Assembly: GCA_020747015.1 (NCBI GenBank)
Contig: JAGTJM010000002.1
Location: 496,001-560,000, forward strand
Source: Pyrenochaeta sp. MPI-SDFR-AT-0127
Taxonomy: Eukaryota > Ascomycota > Dothideomycetes > Pleosporales > Cucurbitariaceae
Reading direction: 5' to 3'
DNA: 64,000 bases
A model generated the notes under the pieces. The model saw only the letters and a program-made list of their open reading frames with translations, was not told the origin of the DNA and did not search any database. Both the position numbers and the translations under genes were made by a program. Shown piece by piece: positions 35,973 to 47,389 of this stretch (its first letter is position 1; each line of letters begins with the position of its first letter).

Positions 35973-37205
35973 ATGGCTGTGACCAAGCTGATCAAGATAG
36001 TCGCTCTGTTGTTATTCGCCGGCTTCGTCGCTGCCGCGCCTTTCCTTGACTTGGGTGATTCCAGCGTGGCGCAGTGCCATAATAGCTGCCAGCTCGACTT
36101 CACCGAATGCCTCCGTCACCAGCAAGGTGCTGACTTCTGTCGCAACCTTGTGTGCGGTTACTACGGTAACAAGGTAATTCTTTCCTCTTTGATCCTTGCT
36201 GAAAAGTATCGTCGTACTCGAGTACAGTAACTGACGAGTGCTCAGTGTCAAACCTGCCAGCCCTGCGGATCGGCCGTTTCTGCCTCATACAAGTTCACAG
36301 CTATCGCCAATGCCGCTAGTGAGGATTCGACCGAGATCGTAAAGCGCCAAACGTCGAATCTAGGCAGGGAGCGATGCGTTCTCCTCTGCTACCGTACTAT
36401 TTGCTACCGTCGCTGCTTCAACAAGAGTTCTGAGATGCCCAACGACCTCGATGGTGCGCTCGTCCTTGAAGAGGCTAGTCTCAATAGTGGAACTGTCTCG
36501 ATCAAGATAGAGAACTCGGATGCTTCTTCCAAAGATCCACAATGTATCCAATGGGTGTGTGTCTTTGGCAAGTGCGACTACGTGAAATGCAAAGACAACG
36601 TCGGCGCTGAAGCAGTCGCCCACCTCGCATCCCTTGAGATGCTGGTTGAGAAGGAAAATGCACAAACTTTGCCAGAGGGCTGCCGTAAGGTCTGTAAAGA
36701 GAATACCGACCGCAAGGAGTGTTTCGAGCTGTGCGCTCCGGCTGACACGGAGAAACGCTCAGTCAACCTCACTGCTCGGGGCCGGTGCCAGCGCCATTGC
36801 TTGGGAAAGACGTGCTGGACTGTTTGCTACCCACCTTTCGGCGCCGAGGATTCTTCTGAGAAACATACTGTTGAGCTGGCTTCACGTGGACAATGCCAGC
36901 GACATTGCTGGGGTAAGACATGCTGGGTTGTCTGCTACCCTCCCTTTCGTGCCGACGACAGCATCGACAGGCGGGCTGTTCAGACGTCCTCCGACAGCTG
37001 CGACAATTTCTGCAACGAGAATGATCCACAGCTAGCTATGTGTGTCATTCTCTGCGCCCCTCCAGCTCTCCTCGTCGATGAGGTTGAGGAGCGGGATGTT
37101 GGCCTTGCCCCCCGTGCTATGTGCCAGCGTCACTGCCTAGGCAAGACATGCTGGATTGTCTGCTACCCTCCTTTTCGTGCCGAGGAGAATGTCGCCAGAG
37201 CCTAG
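35973..37205 (+). CDS. Secreted Cys-rich multi-unit protein (hairpin-type CxxxC repeats, dibasic sites), 386 aa
   Basis: Exons 35973-36173 and 36246-37205 are joined in phase over a 72-bp intron with a CTGAC branch site. Residues 1-21 are a clear signal peptide (LLLFAGFVAAA). The mature part carries repeated four-Cys units: a Cys-rich N-terminal unit (35-74), then Cys 111/115/120/124, 167/172/177/182, 213/217/226/230, 248/252/257/261, 284/288/293/297, 319/323/333/337 and 360/364/369/373. Most fit CxxxC-x(4-9)-CxxxC. Three are near copies of CQRHCLGKTCWTVCYPPF. Dibasic KR or RR sites stand at 100-101, 237-238 and 309-310. The pattern recalls plant alpha-hairpinin precursors and Kex2-processed fungal peptide precursors. 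I know of no named fungal family that fits. An antimicrobial or effector role is inference. Confidence 0.85.
36786..37175 (+). repeat. Three near-identical 18-residue coding repeats
   Basis: The unit CQRHC-x-GKTCW-x-VCYPPF is encoded at 36786-36839, 36894-36947 and 37122-37175. Only the residue after the second Cys (Leu/Trp/Leu) and the one after CW (Thr/Val/Ile) change. Copies 1 and 2 start 36 residues apart. Copies 2 and 3 start 76 apart, with one diverged unit between them. Confidence 0.85.
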
Positions 37206-37822
37206 CTCTGTCGCAGTAAGTCATCTCAATATTCGTCCTGAACGGCTACTGATTGCTATGCAGCTTGACAACTCCTTGCCTGCTTCAAGACTATGAACAT
37301 GGCACTAAGATCATTTCATTAACAACTCTGAGAAGCCTGTATGACATACTGAGCAATCGGTAGACTTACTTATACAAAGATAGCGGATCCTCAGTAGTTC
37401 GGTGCTCCTATAAAAGTGATGCACATAGCATTTCGGCGGCTCACAATATAGAAATTGATCTCTTCTATACTCTTCTTCCGTCCTTGATGATGATCTCACA
37501 GTTGACTATGGACCATGTCGAATATAATGTCTTGAGATTGTATACACTCACTGCAAAATCCACGCGCCTGGGTGAACCTGGATATTGCCGCCAATACCTG
37601 CTCTTATGATATCCTACATGACAATCATGGCTACAATCACGCGGTTCAAGCTATGTGACTCAACACCCCTCCCTTCTTAACATAATCAATGTTTGCTGGC
37701 TTCTGAGCATACTCGTTTGTGGTCAGGTACGACTCTTTACATATAATACATAAATGCTTCATGGTCCTCGCCCCTCGCTACTTTGTTTCAGATTTTTGCT
37801 CAAATGAACTAAAGCATCCACC
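37206..37822. other. 3' flank with a probable 3'-UTR intron
   Basis: Just after the stop of the Cys-rich gene, 37216-37263 has GTAAGT, a CTGAT branch-like site and GCAG, so the mRNA probably has a 48-bp intron in its 3' untranslated region. Nothing else is supported here. Confidence 0.4.
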
Positions 37823-38604
37823 CTACATTCCCCGTGCCTTTAAGAACTCTGCGATTTCAGATGTGTGGTGGCCCTTGACAATCACATGTCCCGTCAGACT
37901 ATTGATCTTGACATCCTCATTCTTCTTGTTAAGCAGCACTCGCAGCTCGTCCCTTAGCGCCGACAAATCTCCCGTAATCTTCCGCACAGTAGTCAGATGT
38001 AGATTGCCGCCACGCTTATAGTCGGTGTAGATGGGGAGATTCTTGCTAGCTGACCGTGAGATGTGGTATTTCGGTGGGGGCAGGGATATTGTCTGAGCGG
38101 ATACTGGGGAGCTAGAGGCTTTGGCTGCATTCTTGAGACGCTGTTCTTTCTGTGTGCGAGACTCGGGCTTGAATTTGTTGGTCTGAAAGGCGCTCTTAGG
38201 CGCGATGGGCGTGGTGGGTTCAATTGGCTTTGGTTGTGACACCTTTGTTCGCTTCGAGGGTAACGTAGGTTTGGGCTCTGGCGGCTGCGCGCTGTCGCTT
38301 TCGGTGACAGCTTCTGCGGCTGCTAGGTCCGCGGCGCGCTGTGCTTGTTGCGGTGTTGATGGAGCATCCGGGGATGCATTGGGCGGTAACGACGGCTTGG
38401 AAGAGGCTTTGAGAGGCTCGGTGGTATTCGAAGAAGATTCTACATGCTATTAGGAATCTATGTGTACGATCGGGTCCAAGTAGGAGACGTACGCTTCGAC
38501 TGGAGTTGTGTTGCGGTCGAGAAGCGCAAGTGTTGGCGGCATGCAACGGCTCTTGGAGCAGCCAGGGACCTCAAAAGAGGCATCAAAGGTTGTATGCGAG
38601 ACAT
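37823..38604 (-). CDS. IMG2: Mitochondrial large ribosomal subunit protein mL49 (Img2)
   Basis: Exons 38604-38493 and 38439-37823 are joined over a 53-bp intron for 242 aa. Residues 1-37 are Arg/Leu/Ser-rich without acidic residues, as a mitochondrial presequence should be. A long Ala/Pro/Ser-rich linker follows. The conserved Img2 domain is C-terminal (about 160-242): YHISRSASKNLPIYTDYKRG, HLTTVRKITGD, LRDELR, and INSLTGHVIVKGHH. This protein is a structural component of the mitochondrial 54S subunit. The gene is divergent from eIF3e with only 267 bp between the ATGs. Confidence 0.9.
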
Positions 38605-38871
38605 TGCAATACTTTAGAGCCAAATTCTACACAAAGCCAGTGAAATGAAGGGGTAGAAGACGGCTGCAGCGATGATGTCGATGCAAGCTTCTGCACGAGG
38701 TTTGCGGCTCAACACCAAAAGTTTAGCGTTGCAGGGGTGCTCGCTACGCACAGTCATTTTTCATTCACCTCCGCGAACCCCACCACCGCCGCCGACAATT
38801 ACGAATTTCGCGCCCGTCGCACCTGCACCCACCACGCCAACACCAGCCCTCGGCGACGACAACCACCCATC
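38605..38871. promoter_or_regulatory. Shared divergent promoter, mL49 / eIF3e
   Basis: The 267 bp between the two ATGs must serve both genes. It is C-rich near the eIF3e start and has no TATA box, as expected for housekeeping genes. Confidence 0.55.
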
Positions 38872-40293
38872 ATGGCCGACTCAGCGACCGACGGCGTCAA
38901 CATCGCCGAGCAGTACAGCCTGCTGCCCAAGCTCATGCCCCATCTCGACAGGCATCTCGTCTACCCGCTCCTCAACTTCTCCAGCGACGAAGATGAAGAG
39001 CAGAGTCCCGACCAGAAGAAGCTCCTCCTCGAGCTCCTCAAGACCACCAACATGACCGACTTCGTGGGCCAGCTGTACCAGGAAGTACATGGTCTCGACG
39101 ACATGCCCGAAGAATACAAACAGAAGCGCGACGCCGTGCTGCAGCGACGAGATGCGCTGGAGGCCGAGACGAGCAAGATTTCGGGACTTTTGGATGACGA
39201 GAATGTGGTCACAAACCTGAGAAGCGACAAGGTGCAGAATTTGGCGTACTTGAAGGAGAGCCACGGTGTCGAGGTGGAGATGGTGAACCAATTGTATGAG
39301 TTCGGCCAGTTCCAGTATAGCTGTGGTGTCTACCCACATGCTGCTGAGTTGCTGTACCGCTTTAGGGTTTTGGTAGGTCTTCAAAACACTAGAACAAGTT
39401 TCCAAGGTTAAGATGCTAATATTCAATGCAGACTACAGATGGCGACAAAGAGCGAGAAGCCACCTGGGGAAAGCTCGCCTGTGAAATCCTCTCCGTGAAC
39501 TGGGATTCCGCCATGGAGGAGATCAACAAGCTCAAAGAAATCATCGACACACGTCTCTTCAACAACCCGCTCGCACAACTCCAGCACCGCACCTGGTTGA
39601 TCCACTGGTCGCTGTTCCCCCTCTTCAATCACGAGTCTTCCCGCGAAACACTCACTGACATGTTCTTCTCCCCCGCCTACATCAACACCATCCAGACCAA
39701 CTGCCCATGGATCCTCCGCTACCTCGCTGCTGCTGTCATCACTGGTCGCAACCGTGGAAGAAACTCGAACCAATATCAGAAGCAGCTCAAGGACCTCATT
39801 CGCATTGTGAGGCAAGAGGGTTACGAGTACAGTGACCCCGTTACCGACTTCATCAAGGCGCTCTACATCGACTTTGACTTTGAGGAGGCACAGAAGAAAC
39901 TTGGCGAGACAGAAGAGATTCTCAAGAATGATTTCTTCCTTCTCGGTGCTGCAGATCAGTTCGTTGATGCAGCGAGGCATCTTATCTCAGAGTCTTACTG
40001 CAAGATTCACCAGAGGATTGACATCAAGTACGCCATTGCTCTTTTCCACTCGTATAACGTAGTGCTAACTTGTGATTAGGGATCTGTCAACTCGTCTCGG
40101 TCTCTCACAAGATGAGGGCGAGAAGTGGATCGTCAACCTTATTCGCGATACACGTGTAGACGCAAAGATCGACTACCAGGCCGGAACAGTCGTCATGAAC
40201 CATCCACCGCAGTCAGTTTACCAGCAGGTCATCGAGCGGACAAAGGGCGGTTTCTTCAGGACACAAGTTCTAAGTGCTGCGGTAGCGAAATGA
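38872..40293 (+). CDS. INT6: Translation initiation factor eIF3 subunit e (Int6)
   Basis: Exons 38872-39372, 39432-40027 and 40080-40293 join in phase to give 436 aa, close to the family length. The last intron uses GTACGC and CTAAC. The N-terminal eIF3e block (LLPKLMPHLDRHLVYPLLNF) is followed by helical repeats, then the block WILRYLAAAVITGRNRGRN. The C-terminal PCI winged helix ([20 protein letters not shown], then RDTRVDAKIDYQAGTVVMNH) completes the protein. It is a scaffold subunit of the eIF3 complex that recruits mRNA to the 40S ribosome in the cytosol. Confidence 0.97.
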
Positions 40294-40804
40294 GCAACGA
40301 GAATCTGGTTCTCAGTCTCGTTTCTGAGATGGAAAGTTAACAGGGTGCAGCTTCTGGGGAAGTCATGGGGGAGATGATGGCGAAAGGGGAATAGTCCACG
40401 ATTCAGGGCATGTGGCTTAGTAGATTTGGACTTCAAGAAAATACTGCGAGAGGCCAATGTGCATGCATGGGAACGGGCGTCTGTATAGGCTCCATACGAG
40501 CTCTTGTCTTTTCTGGAACCAGGTTGCAGCAAAAAGACCCGGGCTGTACTTCTATAGACGCGAATGAGTATCTGGTGAAAAGTCATGCATTTCGTCCATT
40601 TTACTGCCGGGGCTGTGATGAGCTGAGTAGAAAGTAATTTCTATGCAAAATTGGCTTTTATGTTCTTCCACATGTTGTACATAACTCCCTAACAAGCCTT
40701 TGAACTGTACTTTTCATCTTGTTGCTCACCACAATACCTATCCTACAATTTCTCGTTGTCATCCTCGACTCATCTTTCATCTCCGCTGCTTGTCTACTTC
40801 ACAT
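40294..40804. other. Convergent 3' spacer, eIF3e / CWH43
   Basis: This is a spacer of about 510 bp between two convergent genes. No other feature is seen. Confidence 0.5.
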
Positions 40805-43800
40805 TCAAGCATAGTACCTCGGCTCATCGAATACATGATACTTATGGCCCCTGACGCCCTGTCCCTTGAAGAGTTCAGGGAACCTCAGGCCAGGCGCAAC
40901 CTGGCTCTCATGGATAATTTCATTTCCATTTTCGGGCTGATCGACGACGAACTTGCCGACCTGTGAGGTGCGTTAGCAAAAAGCACTTACAAATATGACC
41001 CGGCCAGACAAAGAAAAGTAGGGGATCACATACCTGAAGCTCCGTATCGGTAATGGTGTGGCGGGACACGCGAGCGTAACCTGTACGCTTCAATCCCTTG
41101 TAGAGAATGTACTCGCACCATCTATCCCAATCCGTGGGATCGATATCCTTCATGCCGCTCTTTTCGCCGACATAGGTGTTGTAGTTCCCCTCGCCGGGCT
41201 TGATGACCAGGTAACTGAGCAATATAGCCGGCCTGGGCGTCGCTTTCATGAGCTTCGCAAGATACTCACTTTGAAGTCTGCGGTCCTCGGGATCCTCTTC
41301 TTGGCCGGAATGGAAGACGAAAACGTCGACGAGTGTGCCGTATGCGTCAATTGTGGCCTCGATGGCAGGCGCAAGTTCGCCGACAGGACTGGGGAGGAGA
41401 TGGTGCGTTGAGTTGACGATGGGGAACTTGGACAGGAGTGCGGCGCCCCACGTGTGCTTGTTGGGGCCTGGGCCATAGTCGACGTACATGCCCAGGTCTT
41501 CAGCGAGGAACTGTGTACTGTCACGCATGCCCATGATGATACGTTGGAGATCGCTTTCAAGGAGACCAATGACATCGACTTCAAGCTCCTTGATTAAGTC
41601 GCGCATGCGGTATTCAGACGACCACATGTCGTTGTCGAGGGAGAAGTGAATTGTCCAGATACCGGCTGTGATGGACTTGGTCTCTGGATTGTATGGTGTG
41701 TAATCGTAGCTAGGGAAGCGGAGGTACGCAGTAGCAATGGCGACAATCTCAAGGGCACCGAGGATATAAAGGTAGTATGAGCGCTGTCTACTCGCCGCTG
41801 CGGTGATGACAGCTTTGCCCTTGTAGCTCTTGAGTGCAGGAGGTTGAGCCGAGACGCTGAAGACTCCTGCGCCAATCTGGATCATCATTGCAGTCATTAC
41901 CCAATCTGTGCGTTCGCGAACAAGGGGGCCACCAGGAACGAAAGCGTAGGCCACTACCCAGACGTGGAAGAGGACCATGAGGTTGTAAGTTAGAAAGGCG
42001 AGGCCGAAAGTTCTGCCCGGGGAATGGCGGCTGGCATGGGTGATGAGCACTGGAGCGGCAGCCATGGTGTAAACAGCTAGAACAAGGCCACCATAGAAAC
42101 CAGTCCAGTGGCTATATGTTGTGAGAACGGCAGCGCCGATTGACCCGACGCCATAGAAGGCCCATGATCGAGACAGGTTTGGAGCAAAGAGCCCAATGTT
42201 CAGACCAATGCCCATGGCTAGTAGAGTCCAAGTGCCGTGGGGGACAGCAAGTGGGCCGCGGACAGGATAGCCTTCCCAGACCCATGATATCATGGTGCTT
42301 GAGTCAGAAAGAAGAGAGTGCATAGCAAAGAACAGTCCGGCGAGACCAAAGCTGGCGAAGACGGATGATCCTCGAGTAGGGCCAGGTGCCGGAATGTCTG
42401 CGCCAGAGCTAGCCGTAGACCTTGTCGAAATCAGCATGGCGATCACGGCCAGTACCAGTCCAGTCTTGTTCCATCCACCGTTCTCCTCATGCATGATGGG
42501 CCAAATGGGGTTGTTTGTCCAGAAAGCAAATTTGGCGATGCTGGAAGCGATCAAACCAAGCGAGAATGCAGAAATGCGTGCCTCGAGGCGATGCGGCTGG
42601 GATCGCTCTGCGTAGAATGTCGCAGCCCAGGAGATGCACGCCATTGAAAGACCGAATGCAACAGCAAACAGGCGAAGGAGGGGAGTTTTGATCAGGAATG
42701 CCAACAGACCTGAGAGCGACAGCAGATGGAAGAACCATGTGTGGCGAGCAACGAGATAGCGAAGAGGCTTCACTCCCAGGAAGAATGGAGAGATAGTACA
42801 CATGACCAAAGCTTCGTATCCTGAGATGCCCATGTGCCAGAGGGGAAAGTCTAGAAAAAGTCAGAGTGTTTTCGAACCGATGAGGACGGAGACTTACACC
42901 AAACGCTTACGCCCAGAGAAGTCAACATGGACCAAAAGACAAACTATATGCGGTCAGTTAAGAGTGTTGGAAATGGCAGTGATTCTTCTTACTCCATTGT
43001 AGACGTCTGCTGTCGCATAGATGAAGTCTGGCAAAGAGAAGGCACCTGAGAAAACGGCACCAATCTCCTTATTCTTCCTATGGCAAGATTAGAACCACTT
43101 GCACGTATTTAGATCAGGGGACTTACTCTTTCTCGAGGACGGCGTCGGAAACGTTTTTGTTGCCAGCACTGCAGAAGAGTATGAATCAGAAGGTGATCGA
43201 AAACCAATTGCATTTGTAATTGGGGTGTCTGTCTATCTATTTCGGGAGTCTTGGAACGTACACGCGAGATACGGCCCGTATATCCTTTACAACAATTTCA
43301 AGATTCTGGAACTCGATCATCGTCACAGCATCGAAAGCTACGTCGAGCAAGACGAGGGCCCATTCGAAGAAAGCGTAGATAGTGTATGCTAGACAGGTGT
43401 TAGCGGGGATCAGAGTGGTGGAGGTAGCGCATCTCACCTCCTGCAACACGGTGGACTTTATGTTGAATGAAGAAGTAGATCAAGGGTACCAGTGTCGCGA
43501 AGAAAGACCCAGCAAACAACTTTCGGTACCTGATAGCTGTCGGGTTCCTTGGGCTCAGGGCCAAGCAGCCCAACGTCCAGGGAAGTGTTGCAACCAAGTA
43601 TGAGATCATGAAAATGTCGTGCCAGTCATGGTCATCGGTCGAGGTCACGTATGTCCATCCTCCGCAAGTCAGTGTTCGGAAAATACCCACGCCGGCAATG
43701 AATTTGGGAAGCGCCGAGTTTGGTCGTTTGGTGAGGATGTACCAAAGTGCTACCAACGCGAAGCGAGGACCTGACAAAAGAGTCAGCATGGATAATGTTA

Positions 43801-44281
43801 GGCTGTCATGTTGGTTTGTACCTGATGTAAGTGCGATGAAGAGCATGAAGACAGAGCGCTCAGGATAGCGGTCTCCAATGGTCGCAGAGACGGATGGGAA
43901 CCATTCGTCGGGGTAGCCCTTTGAGAATCATTGGTATTGGTAGCAATTGCGGTGGACTTGTGTACTGACATAGTGTTCATTTTCTACGATTTTGTGGTAA
44001 TGTAGCCATCTGTGGGTGTTAAGTCGCGTCGAGCAGTGGGAGTGGCAGAGTCGCATACATTCCGACTATCAAGGCTCCAACGAAGGCAACTGCATGCCAT
44101 GTTAGTGTTATATACGATGGCATTGATAGACAGGCCACTTACAGTAGGCCATAAGCGTGTGCGCATAAGAGATCCATTTGCCATTAAACTATACACGGTG
44201 TGAGTTGCGGAGTTCTCGGAGGTGAAGGCGGCGCGAGCATACCGAGGCGACAGTGTCGCCGTCCTTGTCTTTCAAAGCCAT
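40805..44281 (-). CDS. CWH43: GPI-anchor lipid remodelling protein Cwh43 (PGAP2-like + phosphatase-like), 952 aa
   Basis: Twelve exons join in phase: 44281-44243, 44188-44143, 44089-44059, 44009-43970, 43918-43822, 43770-43438, 43388-43262, 43168-43127, 43077-42993, 42943-42898, 42850-41034 and 40960-40805. The 952-aa product matches the length of the yeast protein (953). The N-terminal half is the PGAP2/Frag1-like membrane domain (GGWTYVTSTDDHDWHDIFMI) and further membrane segments follow. The C-terminal domain is an endonuclease/exonuclease/phosphatase fold (DVIGLLESD, VFHSGQEEDPEDR, RHTITDTELQVGKF). In yeast Cwh43 places ceramide in the lipid part of GPI anchors in the ER. The many tiny 5' exons hide the gene from simple frame searches. 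Confidence 0.95.
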
Positions 44282-44535
44282 TGCGATGGCGAGCTGGGAA
44301 GACGTCGAGAATCCCGCCCAGTCCAGAAAGCGAAAAAGGGAAAGTAGCAAAAGAGCGTCGTGAATGAGGATGCGAAACCACACCACGCGTGTCTCCTGAA
44401 GCCCGCCGAGGGTCAGCGTCAGGGTTCACTCGGCCAAGCCGCTACCGCTGGGGAGCAAGTTTAGGCGAGCCAGTTTTCTCGACCGACGACTTTTTTTCGA
44501 TTCGCGACTGTCTTGCGACCAAGCACGCCGCAAAC
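44282..44535. promoter_or_regulatory. Shared divergent promoter, CWH43 / UTP6
   Basis: Only 254 bp separate the two ATGs, so control elements are shared. No TATA box is present. Confidence 0.55.
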
Positions 44536-45929
44536 ATGGCCGGCCCCAGTGACAAGGCGCGATTCTACCTTGAGCAGTCGGCGACGGAGCTGAACGAACT
44601 TGAACGCAAGAAAATCTTCACACGGGTAAGGGAGCAGACGACACTTGCAGGAGCCTCTCAACTGACAGTCGGCAGGAAGAGATCAGCTCCATAGCTAGGA
44701 AACGCTCCGACTTTGAGCATATAATCAATGCACGCGGCTCCCACCCGTCCGACTATCTGCGATACATCGAGTTCGAGAAGAATGTCGACGCGCTTCGGCG
44801 GAAGCGGATAAAGCGACTGGGCGTACGATATAAAGGCGCAGGACAGCGGACAATCTACTTTCTCTACAACCGAGCGACTAGGAAATTCTCCGGAGACCTC
44901 ACACTATGGATGCAGTACATCGACTTTGCGCGCAAGGACAAGGCATACAAGCGGCTGAACGACATCTTTACATCGGTGGCTCGTCTCCATCCCACCAAGC
45001 CAGACATATGGATTCTTGCCGCACACTACTTTATGGACACCCAGGCGGATATCACAAATGCACGAAGCTACATGCAGCGTGGCCTGCGGTTCTGCAAGAA
45101 CTCTGAACACCTGTGGCTCGAATACGCAAAGTTGGAGACCATCTACGTTGGCAAGATCGCGGGCAGGAGGAAAATTCTGGGTCTGGACATCGATCGCACC
45201 AAGCAGCAGCAAGTCGACGAGGGCAATGAGGATACGGATATGATTGCGCTGCCAGAAGTTACAGCAGAGGATATCAATCCAACTCTAAAGCAGGACGATG
45301 CTGTGGATGAGATTGCCTTATCAAACCTAGCCTCAGCGCCCGTGCTCACGGGTGCCATTCCGCTCGCGATTTTCGATTCCGCCATGAAGCAGTTTCAAGG
45401 AAAACCTCAAATTGCGGAGAGATTTTTTGATATGTTTACAGAGTTCGACCAATTGCCCTGCATACCACGCATCTTGCAACACGTGCTCGAGTACCTGGTG
45501 CACAATTTCCCTAATACTGTGGAGATCGCTATCTGCAGATTCCACATGCACGTATTCGGGTGCAGTCCCGACGACGCTGAGTTTCCCTCTCGATTGGGTG
45601 ACGCGCTCGATTTGATAAGCTCGGCCATGGAGCAACATCCCAGCGAGTCAGTGCGACTCTCCGAAGTCGCTGTCCGCCAACTGCTATCTCTCAATCGGTT
45701 ATCTACGGATGCAGATGCAGCTATCCAGAAGGTATTGCGAGTCGCGCTTCGCAAATATGTACGAACATTAGGAGACGGTGAAGGTGCTGGCGACAAGGTT
45801 GCCAGTGTAGCTAGATCATTACAGCAGGAGGGCAAAAGACACGATGCGGAGGCGTTGATCCGGTCGAGTATCAGGTACTGGGCTGGGAACGAAGAGCTGC
45901 AGAAGCTCAACTCGGCAGTGGATAGGTGA
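44536..45929 (+). CDS. UTP6: U3 snoRNP component Utp6 (HAT-repeat protein)
   Basis: Exons 44536-44625 and 44676-45929 give 447 aa, close to yeast Utp6 (440). The N-terminus has the family block ARFYLEQSATELNELERKKIFTREEI. HAT repeats follow (DYLRYIEFEKNVDALRRKRIKRLG, LTLWMQYIDFARKDKAYKRL, DIWILAAHYFM, LWLEYAKLE). The protein belongs to the small-subunit processome and is needed for 18S rRNA maturation in the nucleolus. The 50-bp intron has GTAAGG, CTGAC and CAG. Confidence 0.95.
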
Positions 45930-46166
45930 AGAATTTAGTAATGCTGGTCAGCAGATTAGGGGTCCCAAGCACACCAAGCAGACCCCGCATACCATACTTT
46001 GATATCTCTTATCGGGCCGCGACGCCATGAGCTACACCGCTGCGGCTGCCAACGCCTATCGTGAGATGTGCACTATGATACAGAGTTCGTTCGACCACGT
46101 CAGCTGAACAGCCAAAGTGCAGTCGAGCAACGATGCTATGGCCCCGGCAATCGCCCGCAGACCGCT

Positions 46167-46881
46167 TCATTCATCACCCCGGCCTCTTCTCGAGCTCTTC
46201 TTCGCACTCTGCTGCTTCTTGCTTTTGAGGCGGCGCTCGTTATCAGACGTCTGTCTGTCGGCATCGTCAGTGGCCGGGTCGTCGGTCGGTAAGCCGGTGA
46301 CCTACAGATGTTTAACTCGCTGCACCTGCTCCGCGGACGTTTCACTGGGTACGGCGTGGTGCCCCGCTTCTGCTATTGCTTCATAGAGACGTCTGTAGCA
46401 ACTGTGTGCATTGTCATTCTGCTTTCGACTGTCGTCGGCCTGGACTATTATAGTGTTTGATCGTGCGGCCACATAGCGGGACCGCCTGATTTCGTCATGT
46501 AGAGCAGTGGGGACGTGACGCAGCAGGGCATCCAGGGGCACCTTCAAAGTGGCTTTCGAATTGACTCTTTTGGGACATGCTTAGCATAGCGCGCGCCGTC
46601 AAATTTTTCGTCACCTTTCCATACTTGTTCACATTCTGTCCGCCAGGCCCGGAGGATCTACTGAAGCTCAACTCGCCAATGCTCTTGAGAGGGATCGCCT
46701 CTGCATGCAGCTTCGCGAGCCACGTTCGAGCCGTCTGGAGCTCCTCGTCGCTTGCACTGCGGGTGCTGTGCCTCGCCGCTGATAGCCAGGCGCATTGCAC
46801 TGCTGGCAGGACTGCTGCTGGCAGGGGCGTCGTGCTGGAAAGAAGCGCTCCGCAGACAGGGCGGCGGCAGAAGGCGTACAT
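46167..46881 (-). CDS. PTH4: Mitochondrial ICT1-type peptidyl-tRNA hydrolase (class I release-factor fold)
   Basis: Three exons (46881-46625, 46566-46306, 46254-46167) join in phase to 201 aa. The N-terminal 40 residues are a presequence-like stretch. The catalytic domain has the GGQ loop in SRSSGPGGQNVNK, which hydrolyses the ester bond of peptidyl-tRNA in the ribosome. The C-terminus is the basic tail ERRLKSKKQQSAKKSSRRG that ICT1-type factors insert into the mRNA channel of stalled ribosomes. The first intron falls right after the GGQ loop. There is no codon-recognition domain, as expected for this rescue factor. The gene is convergent with UTP6. Confidence 0.92.
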
Positions 46882-47389
46882 GGGGAATCTGGGAGCTTGT
46901 CAGGATGCGCTCGCGTCTCCGACGGGCGGACAATAATTACGGAGGCCAGCCGACTGCGACCATGTGATCACGTGCACGGTCACAGTCTGGAACGCCAGCA
47001 AAAGTGTTCATCAGCCTTTCTTCGGAGGCCTGTGCTGGACCTCCATCCCACCGCGTGTCCCAACATCTGCTGCACGACGCTTGCCTGACTTCACCCATTC
47101 TCTTGCCACTTTATGCCTGCACCCCGCACACGTTCAACCGCTTGTACCTGTGTCGCAGCCCTTCTGCTGTGCTGACTGGTGAATCTGCCATCTAACCACC
47201 CTCAACCACCATCATCTAGCATCACTAGCAGCCCCACCATCAGCTTCTTCATCCGGTGCACAACCTCCCCCAGTACCGCCAACAGCCCATCCCGTCTTGT
47301 CGCGACGGCGCGCTGTGTGAATGCCTTGAGTTGATCCTTCCCTTTAAGCCCTTTCACTGTGTACTGGCGCTGCGCCCGGCTTAGCATAT
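46882..47389. promoter_or_regulatory. Divergent promoter region, ICT1-like / NAB3-like
   Basis: This is a 508-bp spacer. It contains GATCACGTGCACGG near 46966-46980, an E-box-type CACGTG. No coding frame is supported. Confidence 0.4.
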
